NCBI RefSeq assembly: GCF_040686855.1
Contig: NZ_JBFBOG010000002.1
Location: forward strand, 496,001 to 560,000
Source: Leifsonia sp040686855
Lineage (GTDB): Bacteria; Actinomycetota; Actinomycetes; Actinomycetales; Microbacteriaceae
Length of the DNA stretch: 64,000 bases
Direction of reading: 5' to 3'
Shown one piece after another: positions 27,042 to 35,614 of the stretch. Within the stretch, counting starts at the first letter, position 1, and the number at the start of each line of letters is the position of its first letter. The position numbers and the translations under genes are program-made. A model generated the notes under the pieces. It was not told where the DNA came from. It did no database searches and saw only the letters and a list, made by a program, of their open reading frames with translations.

Positions 27042-27752
27042 CTACTGGTTCGAGGCGTTGTATATCGTGACGCCGATAACCGCGCCTCCAGCCGGCGCGC
27101 CGACTAGGGCTGCCTTGCGTATGGTCGCGGCATGCTCCGCCTGCACCGCGCTTGTTAGCGCATCAGACAATCGAGATTCAAGCGCGGCAGGGTCCCGCAA
27201 GTCCTCGTTAATCACGGTTTCTCGGAAGATCTTTTCAGTCCTGAACGCGACCGCGTAAGTGATTGGATCCGCCACTCCCACGGCCGACGTTCCATTGACC
27301 CATGCCGCGGACTCGCAGGCTATGACCGCGACTTTCGGGCCCGCCGACGCGAGGCTGTTGAGAGCGATGGAGCTTCCGTCCGAAAACGGCAAATACCCGT
27401 TGTCGTTGTGCCCGACCAGGGTGACGAGCGGCTGATCGCTCTCAGCTATCTGTCGAGTGACCGTGTCCGCAATGCTCTCTGAGCCCGGCGACAAGAAAAC
27501 GTGGAAGCCGAGTTGCTCGGCGCGCTGAGCTGCTTTCTGCGCGTCTCGCATGGCGCCGTTGGACACGTCGTCGCCGAATATGTTGTAGACGCCCTTGGCG
27601 TCTTCGGCTACCGCCGCGAAGCGCTGCACGGCGACCGCCGCGGGTTTGACTTCGCTCGTGCAACTTGAAGCAAGGAGGGCCGGCGTGACGACCAATAGTG
27701 CGGCGAAAGAGAGATGTCGGCCTCGCCTAGCCCGCGACGGAGAAGTAATCAT
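27042..27752 (-). CDS. Caspase-like lipoprotein
   Basis: 236 residues. The signal peptide ends in lipobox LASSC (Cys31), so the protein is anchored outside the membrane. The mature part has TLVGHNDNGYLPFSDGSS (H115) and KVAVIACESAAW (C146), the His and Cys dyad layout of caspase-hemoglobinase/CHAT peptidases, each after a hydrophobic strand. The preceding motif GVYNIFGDDVSNGA resembles the first strand of that fold. Assignment is by motif order only. It overlaps the upstream membrane-protein gene by 26 nt. Confidence 0.6.
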   Translation of the reverse strand: MITSPSRARRGRHLSFAALLVVTPALLASSCTSEVKPAAVAVQRFAAVAEDAKGVYNIFGDDVSNGAMRDAQKAAQRAEQLGFHVFLSPGSESIADTVTRQIAESDQPLVTLVGHNDNGYLPFSDGSSIALNSLASAGPKVAVIACESAAWVNGTSAVGVADPITYAVAFRTEKIFRETVINEDLRDPAALESRLSDALTSAVQAEHAATIRKAALVGAPAGGAVIGVTIYNASNQ

Positions 27753-28071
27753 AGAGCACCCCTGGTGAACCTTCCGCTGCCCCGAGTTTGACTGGCGATT
27801 TCACGACGAACGCTGCAATGAGCTTCTTAAACAAGACTGGAAAAGCCGCGCCTGCTAGGAAAAGTTCAGCGGCGTTCAGCCGATCGCTAAAGAGAAGCAG
27901 CGCGCCGAAGCCGCTGATGACAATGGTCGCGGTAGTTACGATCCAGTAACCACTCGAGCGCAGAAGCGCCTTGTATTTTGCCTGCTTTAGCCGGTCTCGC
28001 AATTGGTACCACGTCAACACCTCCAGTGCGGCCGCACCCAGGAATGGCGCAACCATCTGTAGTGGGGTCAT
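27727..28071 (-). CDS. Small membrane protein, partner of caspase-like lipoprotein
   Basis: 114 residues with three predicted membrane segments (MVAPFLGAAALEVLTWYQL; SGYWIVTTATIVISGFGALLLF; ELFLAGAAFPVLFKKLIAAFVV). The start at 28071 has GGAGG upstream. Its C-terminus is encoded in a 26-nt overlap with the lipoprotein gene. No family recognised. It may hold or regulate the surface peptidase. Confidence 0.7.
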   Translation of the reverse strand: MTPLQMVAPFLGAAALEVLTWYQLRDRLKQAKYKALLRSSGYWIVTTATIVISGFGALLLFSDRLNAAELFLAGAAFPVLFKKLIAAFVVKSPVKLGAAEGSPGVLYDYFSVAG

Positions 28072-28877
28072 ATATGCCTCCAATGCGGGCGACTGTCAGT
28101 ATCCTCGTATGAGCGCGCGGCGGCTAGTCCCAAATGAGCATTGCTCATGTGTAAGCCAGTCTCAGCCATGCTGAGTCAGAGGTAACTCACTCCGATTTTG
28201 ACTACAACCGTACGAGTTCGCGCGGGCTGTAATGCGATGACGAGAAAGGAAGTTCCTTGACGTTCCGAGGATGTCGTCCGAACTTCGTGAGACCGTGGGA
28301 TGCGTATAAGGGTTCAAAGTCCACGGTTGCCCTATCTACGAAGCCCCACGCTCGTCGATCCGGGGCCTGCTGCGTTTGACTGCATTTCGGCTACAACTGT
28401 GCAAGATTCCGAGGGATGCAACGAGATGACAAGAGCCAAACTTCCTTGGCTTTCCGCTGGTGTTGACCGGGGTTGCTAGGTCCTGGCGGGGAGAGCCAGA
28501 GTTCAATTCCACCGGTCCAGCCACGTGTAAGCCCCCGCTATCCAAATGTCTGCATGGATCCGGAGGTTTTGTTTTGCGGGCTTCCATGAGGCTCGCCCAG
28601 TGCCACGGCTCCCTCAAACGCCACTACTGGCTCGAGCGGGTCGAGAATTGCGTGCACGGCTCGCAGGGCGTGACTGGCGGTGTCGCGAACTGAGTGCGGC
28701 TCGGCCGCGGACCATCCTGTGACGTAGCCGATGCTGGAGGCGCTGATATCCAACCCCATTAAGCCGGCGAGTGTGTATGCCGCCGACTCGGCTTCGGCTT
28801 CCATGCGTCCACACCTGGACCTCAAGACGTTGTGCACAAGGTCTCGGTCGAGTACAGGCCCGTCCTGCGAAGTCGAC
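28072..28877. other. Non-coding gap with diverged 68-bp direct repeat
   Basis: About 800 bp without a supported gene. Two stretches of 68 bp, 28200-28267 and 28389-28456, align without gaps at 48 of 68 positions. Both contain TACAAC near the start and TTCCTTG near the end. Nothing else is recognised. A tRNA-like T-loop string (AGAGTTCAATTCCACC) occurs at 28499 but no cloverleaf forms. It may be the remains of a lost gene or an earlier insertion site. Confidence 0.5.
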
Positions 28878-29780
28878 CTACTTGTTCGGGAGTTCCTGGA
28901 TAGGCCCCGTGGGGGATTCCGTGCCGAACGCGATTGAGTATTCCGGCGAGACCGCGGTTACGGCGAATCTTTGATCGCTTGGCACCGCGCTAGCCTTCGG
29001 ATACGTCTTCCCGTTCTTTCCCGAATACACAGTTGCGGACCTGTCATTCCCAATGAGAACCGAGAATTTGAGCACCCACGAGTAAGAAGTGCCGTTCGGA
29101 GGCTTAGCAGCGAAGTAAATCATCGCGCTCTCCGCCGGTCTGAGAGTTATTGTTTGCTGCCGAAAGTAGTCGGCTCCGTTAGCGTCTAGCGTCCGTCCAG
29201 AATCGAGATCGACGACGAGGTTATAGACGGGCGTGTCGCCGCCACGTCCTCCTTCAGAGAGGGAGGCTAAGGCACCCGCTAGCGCTTGACTCGCGTGAGC
29301 ATCGGCAATCGAAATCGACTCGATCGTTACCTTATCGTCCGAGGTGTTCCGAACGGTCCAGCCATCCACTCGATCGCCTGCGGGTGTCCAGCCGGAGGGC
29401 TCACGATTCGACACGATGTAGGCGCGTTCTCGTTGACTTACTTCGGCATCTGCTTTTGCATAGGTCGACTTGGAGGCATAAGAAATTGATCGCAAAACGG
29501 CGAATGGCTGGCCCGCATCCGCATGGTGATCAAAGGCTTGCGAAATACCTGCCTTCATGGAGGTGCCGAGCTTGTCGGCGGTGGGCGTGAATGCGATCAC
29601 GATTAAAGGAGCGATGACCAAGGTTGCGACGCCGGCTCCAATCGCGACCCTCCGGCTCTTGGTCTTCGGCCTCTCGTCCGGCGATTCGGCCACGCCCTGA
29701 GCCGGAGCCTGAGCCTGCGCGGTGTTGCCAGTCGCCAACTCGTTGTCGCGAGCTATGTTAACCTTCCGCTTGCTAGCCAT
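28878..29780 (-). CDS. Membrane-anchored hypothetical protein
   Basis: 300 residues. A basic N-terminal cytoplasmic segment, one membrane helix (VAIGAGVATLVIAPLIVIAF), and an external domain of mostly beta structure (GWTVRNTSDDKVTIESISI... YNLVVDLDSGRTLDANG... AMIYFAAKPPNGTSYSWVLKFSVLI). The middle looks like an immunoglobulin-type beta sandwich. AGGAG lies before the ATG. It overlaps the beta-propeller gene by 8 nt, so the two act together at the cell surface. Function unknown. Confidence 0.7.
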   Translation of the reverse strand: MASKRKVNIARDNELATGNTAQAQAPAQGVAESPDERPKTKSRRVAIGAGVATLVIAPLIVIAFTPTADKLGTSMKAGISQAFDHHADAGQPFAVLRSISYASKSTYAKADAEVSQRERAYIVSNREPSGWTPAGDRVDGWTVRNTSDDKVTIESISIADAHASQALAGALASLSEGGRGGDTPVYNLVVDLDSGRTLDANGADYFRQQTITLRPAESAMIYFAAKPPNGTSYSWVLKFSVLIGNDRSATVYSGKNGKTYPKASAVPSDQRFAVTAVSPEYSIAFGTESPTGPIQELPNK

Positions 29781-31254
29781 TCCTGCACTCCTTGGCCGCA
29801 GCGGAACTTAGAGTCGCGATTGCGATCTCGGCCCTTTCGGGCTCGGTCGGAGCGCTGTCGTGAGTGATCTCAACTAGGCATCGTCCGGATTGTGCCCAAG
29901 TAGTTTTGTCCGCTCCTGCGATTTTCGAAGGGCCGGCCGGGACGCTTACTAGCCCGTTGCCGCCACGCGAGGTGGCTAGACGCCAAGCGTCGACGGCATC
30001 AGCGTCAGTGGCCGCCATGGCGAGTCTGGCTATAGCGAGTTCTGGTCCGCCAGCTGGCCTAGTGAGCACGATGTTGGTGTCAATCTCGCCAGCCGTACCG
30101 TCGGTTCCCACATTTGTGAGTTGAAGCTTCTGGCCATCACTTGTCTCGATAGTTTCCGATATGCCACGTCGCGAAGTTGCCGCCTGCGCGGGCTCTGATC
30201 CAGGTATGGAGTCGAGGTGCAATTGTTCGAGCGTTGTCAGGCCGCTCTTTTCTTCGTACTGAAACAGGTAGGTACTGTCGTCCACCCGGGTGAGATGCTG
30301 CGATCGCCCCACTACGGTTGTCGCCGATCCCACGATGCCGTCGGATGAGTGGACCTCGATGCGTAAGAGGGGCAGGACCGACGTTCCGATCGTCACGTAG
30401 GCGCTCGGGTGCAGAGGCACATCGGGCCGGACATCAACAAGCGCACCGCCAGCTTCTTGAATTGCCAGCCCCATGCCCTGTGCTGCGTCCAGTGTGCCTG
30501 ACACAGGGACGGCCCGGCCTGCTGACGTGTCGATCACCCAGCCGCCCCCGACATCGTTAACACCCACGGCCCCACCGCCTTTGGCGAGGGACTGGACGGA
30601 GGGGGCGACCTTGATGACGTGTAGCGGAGTCAGGCGGTCGCTGAGCACAGCCACGGACATTTGGCCATGGTCGCATCTCTGAAGTGCAACTACAGTGGGA
30701 TGCGCTCGTCCTTCACCTGTAGCGTCTACGATCGTGCAACTTTTGGCCGGGCTCCACGTCGGCCTAGCAAGAATGCCCGCGGGGTCGGAACGGGTAATTT
30801 CGTTTCCGACCCACGCAATCACGTCTCCAGATGGTTGGACCGAAACCATGGTGGCAACGTCGGCCGTCCGTTGCCAGGCCATATCCCCGGTCCTAGCGTC
30901 AAGCGCAGTCAAGACGGTCTGATCCCCGACTGACTGTGTGAGCCAGAATTTATTGCCGGAAACGCTCGCGTCGTCTGGCTGGGGCATCATCGGCTTCGCC
31001 CACACTCGATGGCCGTCGTGTATGTCCAGTGCGAAGAGCATTTCCGAAGACTTGCCATAGACGAGCGCAGTTGACTCGTCTGCCGCGATGACTTTGACTG
31101 GCTGCTCAAACTTGAGTGTCCACGACGTGGAATAACTTGGGCGCCCCTCGGACGTGCACCCTGTAAGCATGAGTGCCGTTAGGGCCGCCACCAAGGCAGT
31201 AGTCCGCAGGCTTTGCCTGCACACCCCCCGCTTCATACGCGTGATCATAGCCAT
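29773..31254 (-). CDS. PQQ-type beta-propeller lipoprotein
   Basis: 493 residues. Signal peptide with lipobox LTGC; a second ATG six codons in (MKRGVCRQ) gives a more usual signal. The body has propeller-blade repeats of the form LFALDIHDGHRVWAKP and LTALDARTGDMAWQR, as in PQQ/WD-like quinoprotein folds, without cofactor residues that can be assigned. Such propellers usually bind proteins or ligands. With the anchored protein overlapping it downstream, it may form an envelope receptor complex carried by the element. Confidence 0.75.
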   Translation of the reverse strand: MAMITRMKRGVCRQSLRTTALVAALTALMLTGCTSEGRPSYSTSWTLKFEQPVKVIAADESTALVYGKSSEMLFALDIHDGHRVWAKPMMPQPDDASVSGNKFWLTQSVGDQTVLTALDARTGDMAWQRTADVATMVSVQPSGDVIAWVGNEITRSDPAGILARPTWSPAKSCTIVDATGEGRAHPTVVALQRCDHGQMSVAVLSDRLTPLHVIKVAPSVQSLAKGGGAVGVNDVGGGWVIDTSAGRAVPVSGTLDAAQGMGLAIQEAGGALVDVRPDVPLHPSAYVTIGTSVLPLLRIEVHSSDGIVGSATTVVGRSQHLTRVDDSTYLFQYEEKSGLTTLEQLHLDSIPGSEPAQAATSRRGISETIETSDGQKLQLTNVGTDGTAGEIDTNIVLTRPAGGPELAIARLAMAATDADAVDAWRLATSRGGNGLVSVPAGPSKIAGADKTTWAQSGRCLVEITHDSAPTEPERAEIAIATLSSAAAKECRNG

Positions 31255-31703
31255 AATGCGAGGTCACGCGCTCCGCGTAGCGCCTGGCTCATGCGATTTG
31301 AAACGCCCCGCTAGCCCCGCGGATCGCGGGCCTGAGGGGTCCCGGACTCCGCGCGCGGGTAAATAGAGCAACATCGAGAGCAGTCCACGAATCTGAACTC
31401 GAAAGTTCAGCCCAGCTGTTGCGCGCGAGAACTGGAGTTCAAATCCCACCGCGACGTCGTTCGCGGCGCCGAGCAACGGCCACGTCGCAGCAATGTCACG
31501 AGTTCTGCCCTCGCTCATCGCCAGATCTGAATTCGTCTCGGCAGCGTGGGTGGAGTGATCTCCCGCGAAACAGCGGGCGTCTAAACAACGGCTCCTTTGG
31601 TGATCGAGTGTCCGGCCCCGACAGGGCCGGCCGCCCGATGAGCAAAACGAAACGAAAGGTGCCCCAACGCAATCGCGCTGGGGCACCTCTATTCCGCCGA
31701 CGG
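31255..31703. other. Probable right end of the conjugative element
   Basis: 449 bp without a gene, where element cargo gives way to the sugar regulon. CGAGTTCTGCCCTCGCT at 31499-31515 matches 15 of 17 bases at the 3' end of tRNA-Met (4945-4961) in the same orientation and may be a worn attachment site. The terminator of the beta-helix gene lies at 31657-31688. Confidence 0.4.
31657..31688 (-). terminator. Terminator of the beta-helix glycosidase gene
   Basis: Ten-bp stem AGGTGCCCCA/TGGGGCACCT, loop 12 nt, followed on the minus strand by TTTCGTTTCGTTTT. Confidence 0.85.
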
Positions 31704-33512
31704 TCAGGGGAGTACGCCGGCGTTGTCGATCACTGTTTGCGCGTCGACGGGCCACGCGGATCCGGTAACCGGGGTGTTTCCCGACACCGTGTTGAGGGTG
31801 CCGATTGATCCCAACGGGGAGTTGTACCAGTTGTCCTCGATGTAGTTGTCGTGGTTCGGCGGGTTGTAGGCGAAGAAGGATGCGGTGACGTTGTCGATCA
31901 CGTTCCCTTCCACGGTCTTGCCTGTGCTGCCGTTGTCCAGATAGATTCCTGCGACGTTATACGGTCCAGCCCAGCTCGAGCGGAGCGTGGACGATACGTA
32001 GTTGCCGGATATCGTTGTGCCGGCCATCTTGCCGAGGGTGTAGATATCGGCGCCGTCATCCAGCAGCGTCATGACGTTGCTGATCCGGTTCCCGCTGATG
32101 GTGTTGTAGTTGCTGGCGCCCGTGTCGCCGTCATTCCAAGACCAGCCCATGCTGATCCCGGAGTACCGCCCGTTGCTGATGTCGTTGTTCGAGACCGTCG
32201 AGTTGTTGATAAACGTGGTTAGGACTCCTGCCGCGTCCGAGTAGTCCCGACCGACGTAGCTCACCGTGTTGTTGGTAATGGTCTGGTTCTCGGAGGTGCG
32301 ACGAGCAGCTGTTCCGGCGTCAAAGTAGATACCTCCTGCGGCCGTATCCGTCACGGTGTTGTGGTCGACAGTAATCCCGGACGTGTTGCCGAAGACCAAC
32401 AGGCCTTGGGCTCCGGTGTCCCTGATGGTGTTGTTCTCGAAGGTGGAGTTAGTGACGTTGGTCATCTGCACTGCGCCCGGGATGGTGGAGTTCCCGTTCG
32501 TTGTCAGCTCGATCGCCGCCTGGCCGGTGACGTATCCGTACTGGTTTGGCTGGGTCCAGTTGGTGTGCTGGAAGGTCAGGCCCTTGACGGTGATGTTCGT
32601 CATGGGGTTGGTGATTGACGCACCGTAGAGCTGCATGGTGGTCTGTCCGCGGGGCACGATGACCTGCCCGTCAGCGGGCGCAAGGCCGTTCGCTGGCTTG
32701 TAGTACAGCGTGTGGGGGGTGCTCGACGTGTCGAGATACCACTCGCCGGCGGCGTCGATGAAGTTGTACGAGTTCTCCAGGAAGTAGTAGCTCGTCGGTT
32801 GTGGGAACGATCCAAAAAGAGTGTTCGATGACTCGGGGGACAGGAAGGAGACTTCGGACTGGCCTGGAGTGCTCGTGGCTGTGACGGAGTCGATGCGCAG
32901 GTGCTTGTCCCGCCAGTTGTCGAGCTTCACCATCTCGACTCCGCTGTACGACGAGAGGGAGGGGAGATCCGCTGTTGGCACTGTGACGGTCGAGGTGTTC
33001 GTCGAGGTCACGGGAAGGTACGGGCCAGCGGTCGCTGAATCCGTCACGTTCGGATACCGTGCCCGGATTCCCCGTGTGTTGCCGTCGTAGATCTGGCGGA
33101 AGTCAAGTGTCCCGACTGACGCCTGATAAATTCCGGCGGCTGCGTCGTGGAGCGTCCAGCCCGTCACCGCCTGGCCGGAGTCCAAGATCGGGGGATTGCT
33201 GTCGTAGTTTTCGTAGGTCAGTGAATGGCCGTTCAGGGGCTGATCCGTCATGTCGAGGTTCAGCGTGTAGGTCATCCAATACGTGCCGCCGAATAGATGT
33301 ACGACGATGTCGTCGGTGCCGACTGCCGCCACAGCGCGAGCATTCGTCTTGGCTTGGTATATCGAGCATGGGGCAACGACCGTGCAGGCGGTTCCTGTTC
33401 CTGCAGGCGAGGCGTAGATGTCGGTGACCGTGGTGGCCTCGGCAGCGGTGGGGAGGAGGAGCGACGCTACGACGGCGAGCGTAATCGTCCCCGCAGCAAT
33501 GACTTTGCGCAT
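31704..33512 (-). CDS. Secreted right-handed beta-helix glycosidase (GH141-like)
   Basis: 602 residues. An N-terminal Sec signal peptide ending near AEAT is followed by IYASPAGTGTACTVVAPCS and a long beta-helix (repeats NNTVSYVGRDYSDAAG, NNDISNGRYSGISM, NRISNVMTLLDDGADIY). The segment RQIYDGNTRGIRARYPN matches GH141-type enzymes, which include alpha-L-fucosidase and xylanase activities. It is the only enzyme of the regulon with a signal peptide, so it would act first, outside the cell. AGGAG precedes the ATG. Its promoter and operator are repeated before the dehydratase operon. Confidence 0.75.
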   Translation of the reverse strand: MRKVIAAGTITLAVVASLLLPTAAEATTVTDIYASPAGTGTACTVVAPCSIYQAKTNARAVAAVGTDDIVVHLFGGTYWMTYTLNLDMTDQPLNGHSLTYENYDSNPPILDSGQAVTGWTLHDAAAGIYQASVGTLDFRQIYDGNTRGIRARYPNVTDSATAGPYLPVTSTNTSTVTVPTADLPSLSSYSGVEMVKLDNWRDKHLRIDSVTATSTPGQSEVSFLSPESSNTLFGSFPQPTSYYFLENSYNFIDAAGEWYLDTSSTPHTLYYKPANGLAPADGQVIVPRGQTTMQLYGASITNPMTNITVKGLTFQHTNWTQPNQYGYVTGQAAIELTTNGNSTIPGAVQMTNVTNSTFENNTIRDTGAQGLLVFGNTSGITVDHNTVTDTAAGGIYFDAGTAARRTSENQTITNNTVSYVGRDYSDAAGVLTTFINNSTVSNNDISNGRYSGISMGWSWNDGDTGASNYNTISGNRISNVMTLLDDGADIYTLGKMAGTTISGNYVSSTLRSSWAGPYNVAGIYLDNGSTGKTVEGNVIDNVTASFFAYNPPNHDNYIEDNWYNSPLGSIGTLNTVSGNTPVTGSAWPVDAQTVIDNAGVLP

Positions 33513-33544
33513 TCGAACTCCTAGCTTCAGTGATAGGTGCTCGA

Positions 33545-33573
33545 AATGTATTACGTCTGACGACTGCTGTCAA
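33545..33573 (-). promoter_or_regulatory. Promoter and operator of the beta-helix gene
   Basis: On the minus strand, TTGACA (33573-33568), 17-bp spacer, TACATT (33550-33545). The dyad-like TGACAGCAGTCGTCA (33572-33558) overlaps the -35. The block agrees with the site at 34366-34394 in 27 of 29 positions. Likely operator of the FadR-type regulator encoded just upstream. Confidence 0.75.
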
Positions 33574-33591
33574 ACGTGTGTCGGGACGAAA

Positions 33592-34311
33592 TTAGGCGGG
33601 ATCACGCCGTATCAGCCACTGGGTAGAAACGTGCTCGGCCATGCACTCCGCGGCAGCCTCAGAGTCTCCTGTTAGTAGCAGCTCGTGAATCCGCCGGTGC
33701 TGCGCATTGGAATCCCGGTAATGGCGCTGCGAAACCGTTCCGAGGAAACTGACCTCTCGCGCTTCCGAAACAAGAAGCGTGACGATTGTTCGCGCAATCT
33801 CATTGCCGGAGGCGCGGTGTATGACCGCGTGGAACGCTGAGTCTGCCCGGCGAAGCGCCAGTGGATCGGCCTCCGAATCCATGATGCGCAGATAGCCGCT
33901 CATCTCGGCGAAGTCGGCCTCAGTTAGTCGTGCCACCGCCCGCCGAACCATGTCGGCTTCCAGGTCGCGTCGTAGGGCGATGACGTCTTGCTTGAGTTCC
34001 TTCTCGGTGTCCTGCTCGAGTAGAAGTGGGAGGATGGCGGGGTCGAGAAGATTCCACTCCGACCGGGGACGGATCGTCGTCCCGTCCCCCTGTCGCACTC
34101 TGACGAGACCCTTCTGCTCGAGAACCTTGACGGCCTCGCGAATGACAGGCCGGCTGACTTCGAAGGCGTCGCAGAGCGCCAATTCGCCGGGGAGTGCGCT
34201 TCCAGGCTCTAGCTCGCCTGAGACGACCTGGCGGATGAGTTCCGTGGCAACGCTCTGGCTCAGGCGAAGAGGGCGGCCGCGGGAGGTTACCAGGCTGGTC
34301 GTGTCGCTCAT
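33592..34311 (-). CDS. FadR-type GntR regulator of the 6-deoxysugar genes
   Basis: 239 residues. The N-terminal winged helix (ELIRQVVSGELEPGSALPGELALCDAFEVSRPVIREAVKVLEQKGLV) is followed by an FCD effector domain with the metal-binding His pattern (FHAVIHRASGN... AQHRRIHELLLTGD). It lies between two copies of the same promoter/operator and would repress both, released by a sugar acid of the pathway. AAGGGG lies eight bases before the ATG. Divergent from the dehydratase operon. Confidence 0.9.
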   Translation of the reverse strand: MSDTTSLVTSRGRPLRLSQSVATELIRQVVSGELEPGSALPGELALCDAFEVSRPVIREAVKVLEQKGLVRVRQGDGTTIRPRSEWNLLDPAILPLLLEQDTEKELKQDVIALRRDLEADMVRRAVARLTEADFAEMSGYLRIMDSEADPLALRRADSAFHAVIHRASGNEIARTIVTLLVSEAREVSFLGTVSQRHYRDSNAQHRRIHELLLTGDSEAAAECMAEHVSTQWLIRRDPA

Positions 34312-34365
34312 CGTCGTGCCCCTTCGCTGCAGCTAGCTCTTTACATCCATAGCGTACGCTGTCGA

Positions 34366-34394
34366 TTGACAACAGTTGTCAGACGTAATACATT
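34366..34394 (+). promoter_or_regulatory. Promoter and operator of the dehydratase operon
   Basis: TTGACA (34366-34371), 17-bp spacer, TACATT (34389-34394). The perfect dyad TGACAAC-A-GTTGTCA (34367-34381) covers the -35. The predicted transcript start near 34400 gives a leader of about 30 nt. Confidence 0.8.
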
Positions 34395-34431
34395 TACGCG
34401 ACACGTACACAACCCGACCGAATGTGGATCA

Positions 34432-35586
34432 ATGAAGATTACGCACGTAGAGACATTCCGCGTGGATACACCCGACGGGGAACCCTTCCACTGGCGTGCT
34501 GGCCTCCCGTCCAGCGCCGGTGGCGGCTCCCGAGCTGTCTTGCGTATCGGGACTGATGCCGGGATCGATGGTGTTGCCTTCGCACCCCGCGCGGGCAGCG
34601 CTGCACCCCTCGAAGATGTTGTCGGACGTCTGCTGCGGGCGGAGCTGATCGGTCAGGACCCTCTCCAACGGGAATGGCTATGGCATCGCATGTGGGAACT
34701 GGACCGGATTGAGGAGTTCCCCCTTCCCATCCTGGGCATCGTTGATGTGGCGCTATGGGACCTGGCCGGACGCTTCTATGGTGCACCTGCCTGGGAGGTC
34801 GGCGGCGGGTTCCGAAAGTCCATTCCCGCCTACGCCTCCACATCGACGTTCGAGACGATCGATGAATTCCTGGACGTAGCAGATCAGGCGCTCGAGCTCG
34901 GGTATCGTGCGATCAAATTGCACGCGTGGGGGAATGCTGTCCGGGATGCCGAGCTGTGCCTCGCGTTGCGCGATCACGTTGGACCACAGGTCGAGCTCAT
35001 GTACGACGGTTCAGCGGGCTTCGATCTTCCGGACGCGATCCGACTGGGCCGAGCGCTCTCGGAAGCTGACTATCTCTGGTACGAGGAACCGATGCGAGAG
35101 TTCAGCGTGAGCGCCTATGCGCAACTCGCCAAATCGGTGAGCGTTCCCCTGCTGGTGGCGGAGACATCTGATGGCGCCCACATGAACTCGGGCGACTTCA
35201 TCCGAGCTGGCGCCGCCACATTTGGCGTGCGGGCAAGCGCCGCCCTCCGAGGCGGGATCACCGGCTCGTTGCGAACGGCGCACCTCGCTGATGCGTTCCG
35301 GCTGAGGGCAGAGGTGCACGGATCAGATCTCCCAAACCAGCATCTGGCCATGATGATCTCCAACACCACTTATTACGAATCCCTCGTCACTTCTAACCCC
35401 GTGCGCCGGGAGCCGATTGTCGACGCTCACGGTCTCGTGCACGCCCCGAACTCCCTGGGCATAGGACTGCCTGCGGGTCTCGAATATCCCGCCGCGCTCG
35501 AACAGTACGTCGAGGATGCGCGAGGCGATGAGGAAATCCCCCCACAGGAACGCGACACCCAACTTGACCCGACCCCTGCACTATGA
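34432..35586 (+). CDS. Enolase-superfamily sugar-acid dehydratase
   Basis: 384 residues, mandelate racemase/muconate lactonizing family. Metal ligands are visible in MYDGSAG (Asp), WYEEPM (Glu) and LVAETSDGA (Glu). The usual KxK base is KLH here (AIKLHAWG). In context it would dehydrate L-fuconate (or L-rhamnonate) to the 2-keto-3-deoxy acid. The open frame extends upstream through the operator, but the start at 34432 (MKITHVETF) is used because the promoter lies before it. First gene of a seven-gene operon. Confidence 0.82.
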   Translation: MKITHVETFRVDTPDGEPFHWRAGLPSSAGGGSRAVLRIGTDAGIDGVAFAPRAGSAAPLEDVVGRLLRAELIGQDPLQREWLWHRMWELDRIEEFPLPILGIVDVALWDLAGRFYGAPAWEVGGGFRKSIPAYASTSTFETIDEFLDVADQALELGYRAIKLHAWGNAVRDAELCLALRDHVGPQVELMYDGSAGFDLPDAIRLGRALSEADYLWYEEPMREFSVSAYAQLAKSVSVPLLVAETSDGAHMNSGDFIRAGAATFGVRASAALRGGITGSLRTAHLADAFRLRAEVHGSDLPNQHLAMMISNTTYYESLVTSNPVRREPIVDAHGLVHAPNSLGIGLPAGLEYPAALEQYVEDARGDEEIPPQERDTQLDPTPAL

Positions 35587-35614
35587 ACCCCAACAAATCA
35601 CGAAAGGAACGACG

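Noticed and set aside
31425..31450. tRNA-like string GGAGTTCAAATCCCACC, and a similar one at 28499
   Set aside because: No acceptor, D or anticodon arms can be folded around either string, and neither matches tRNA-Met.
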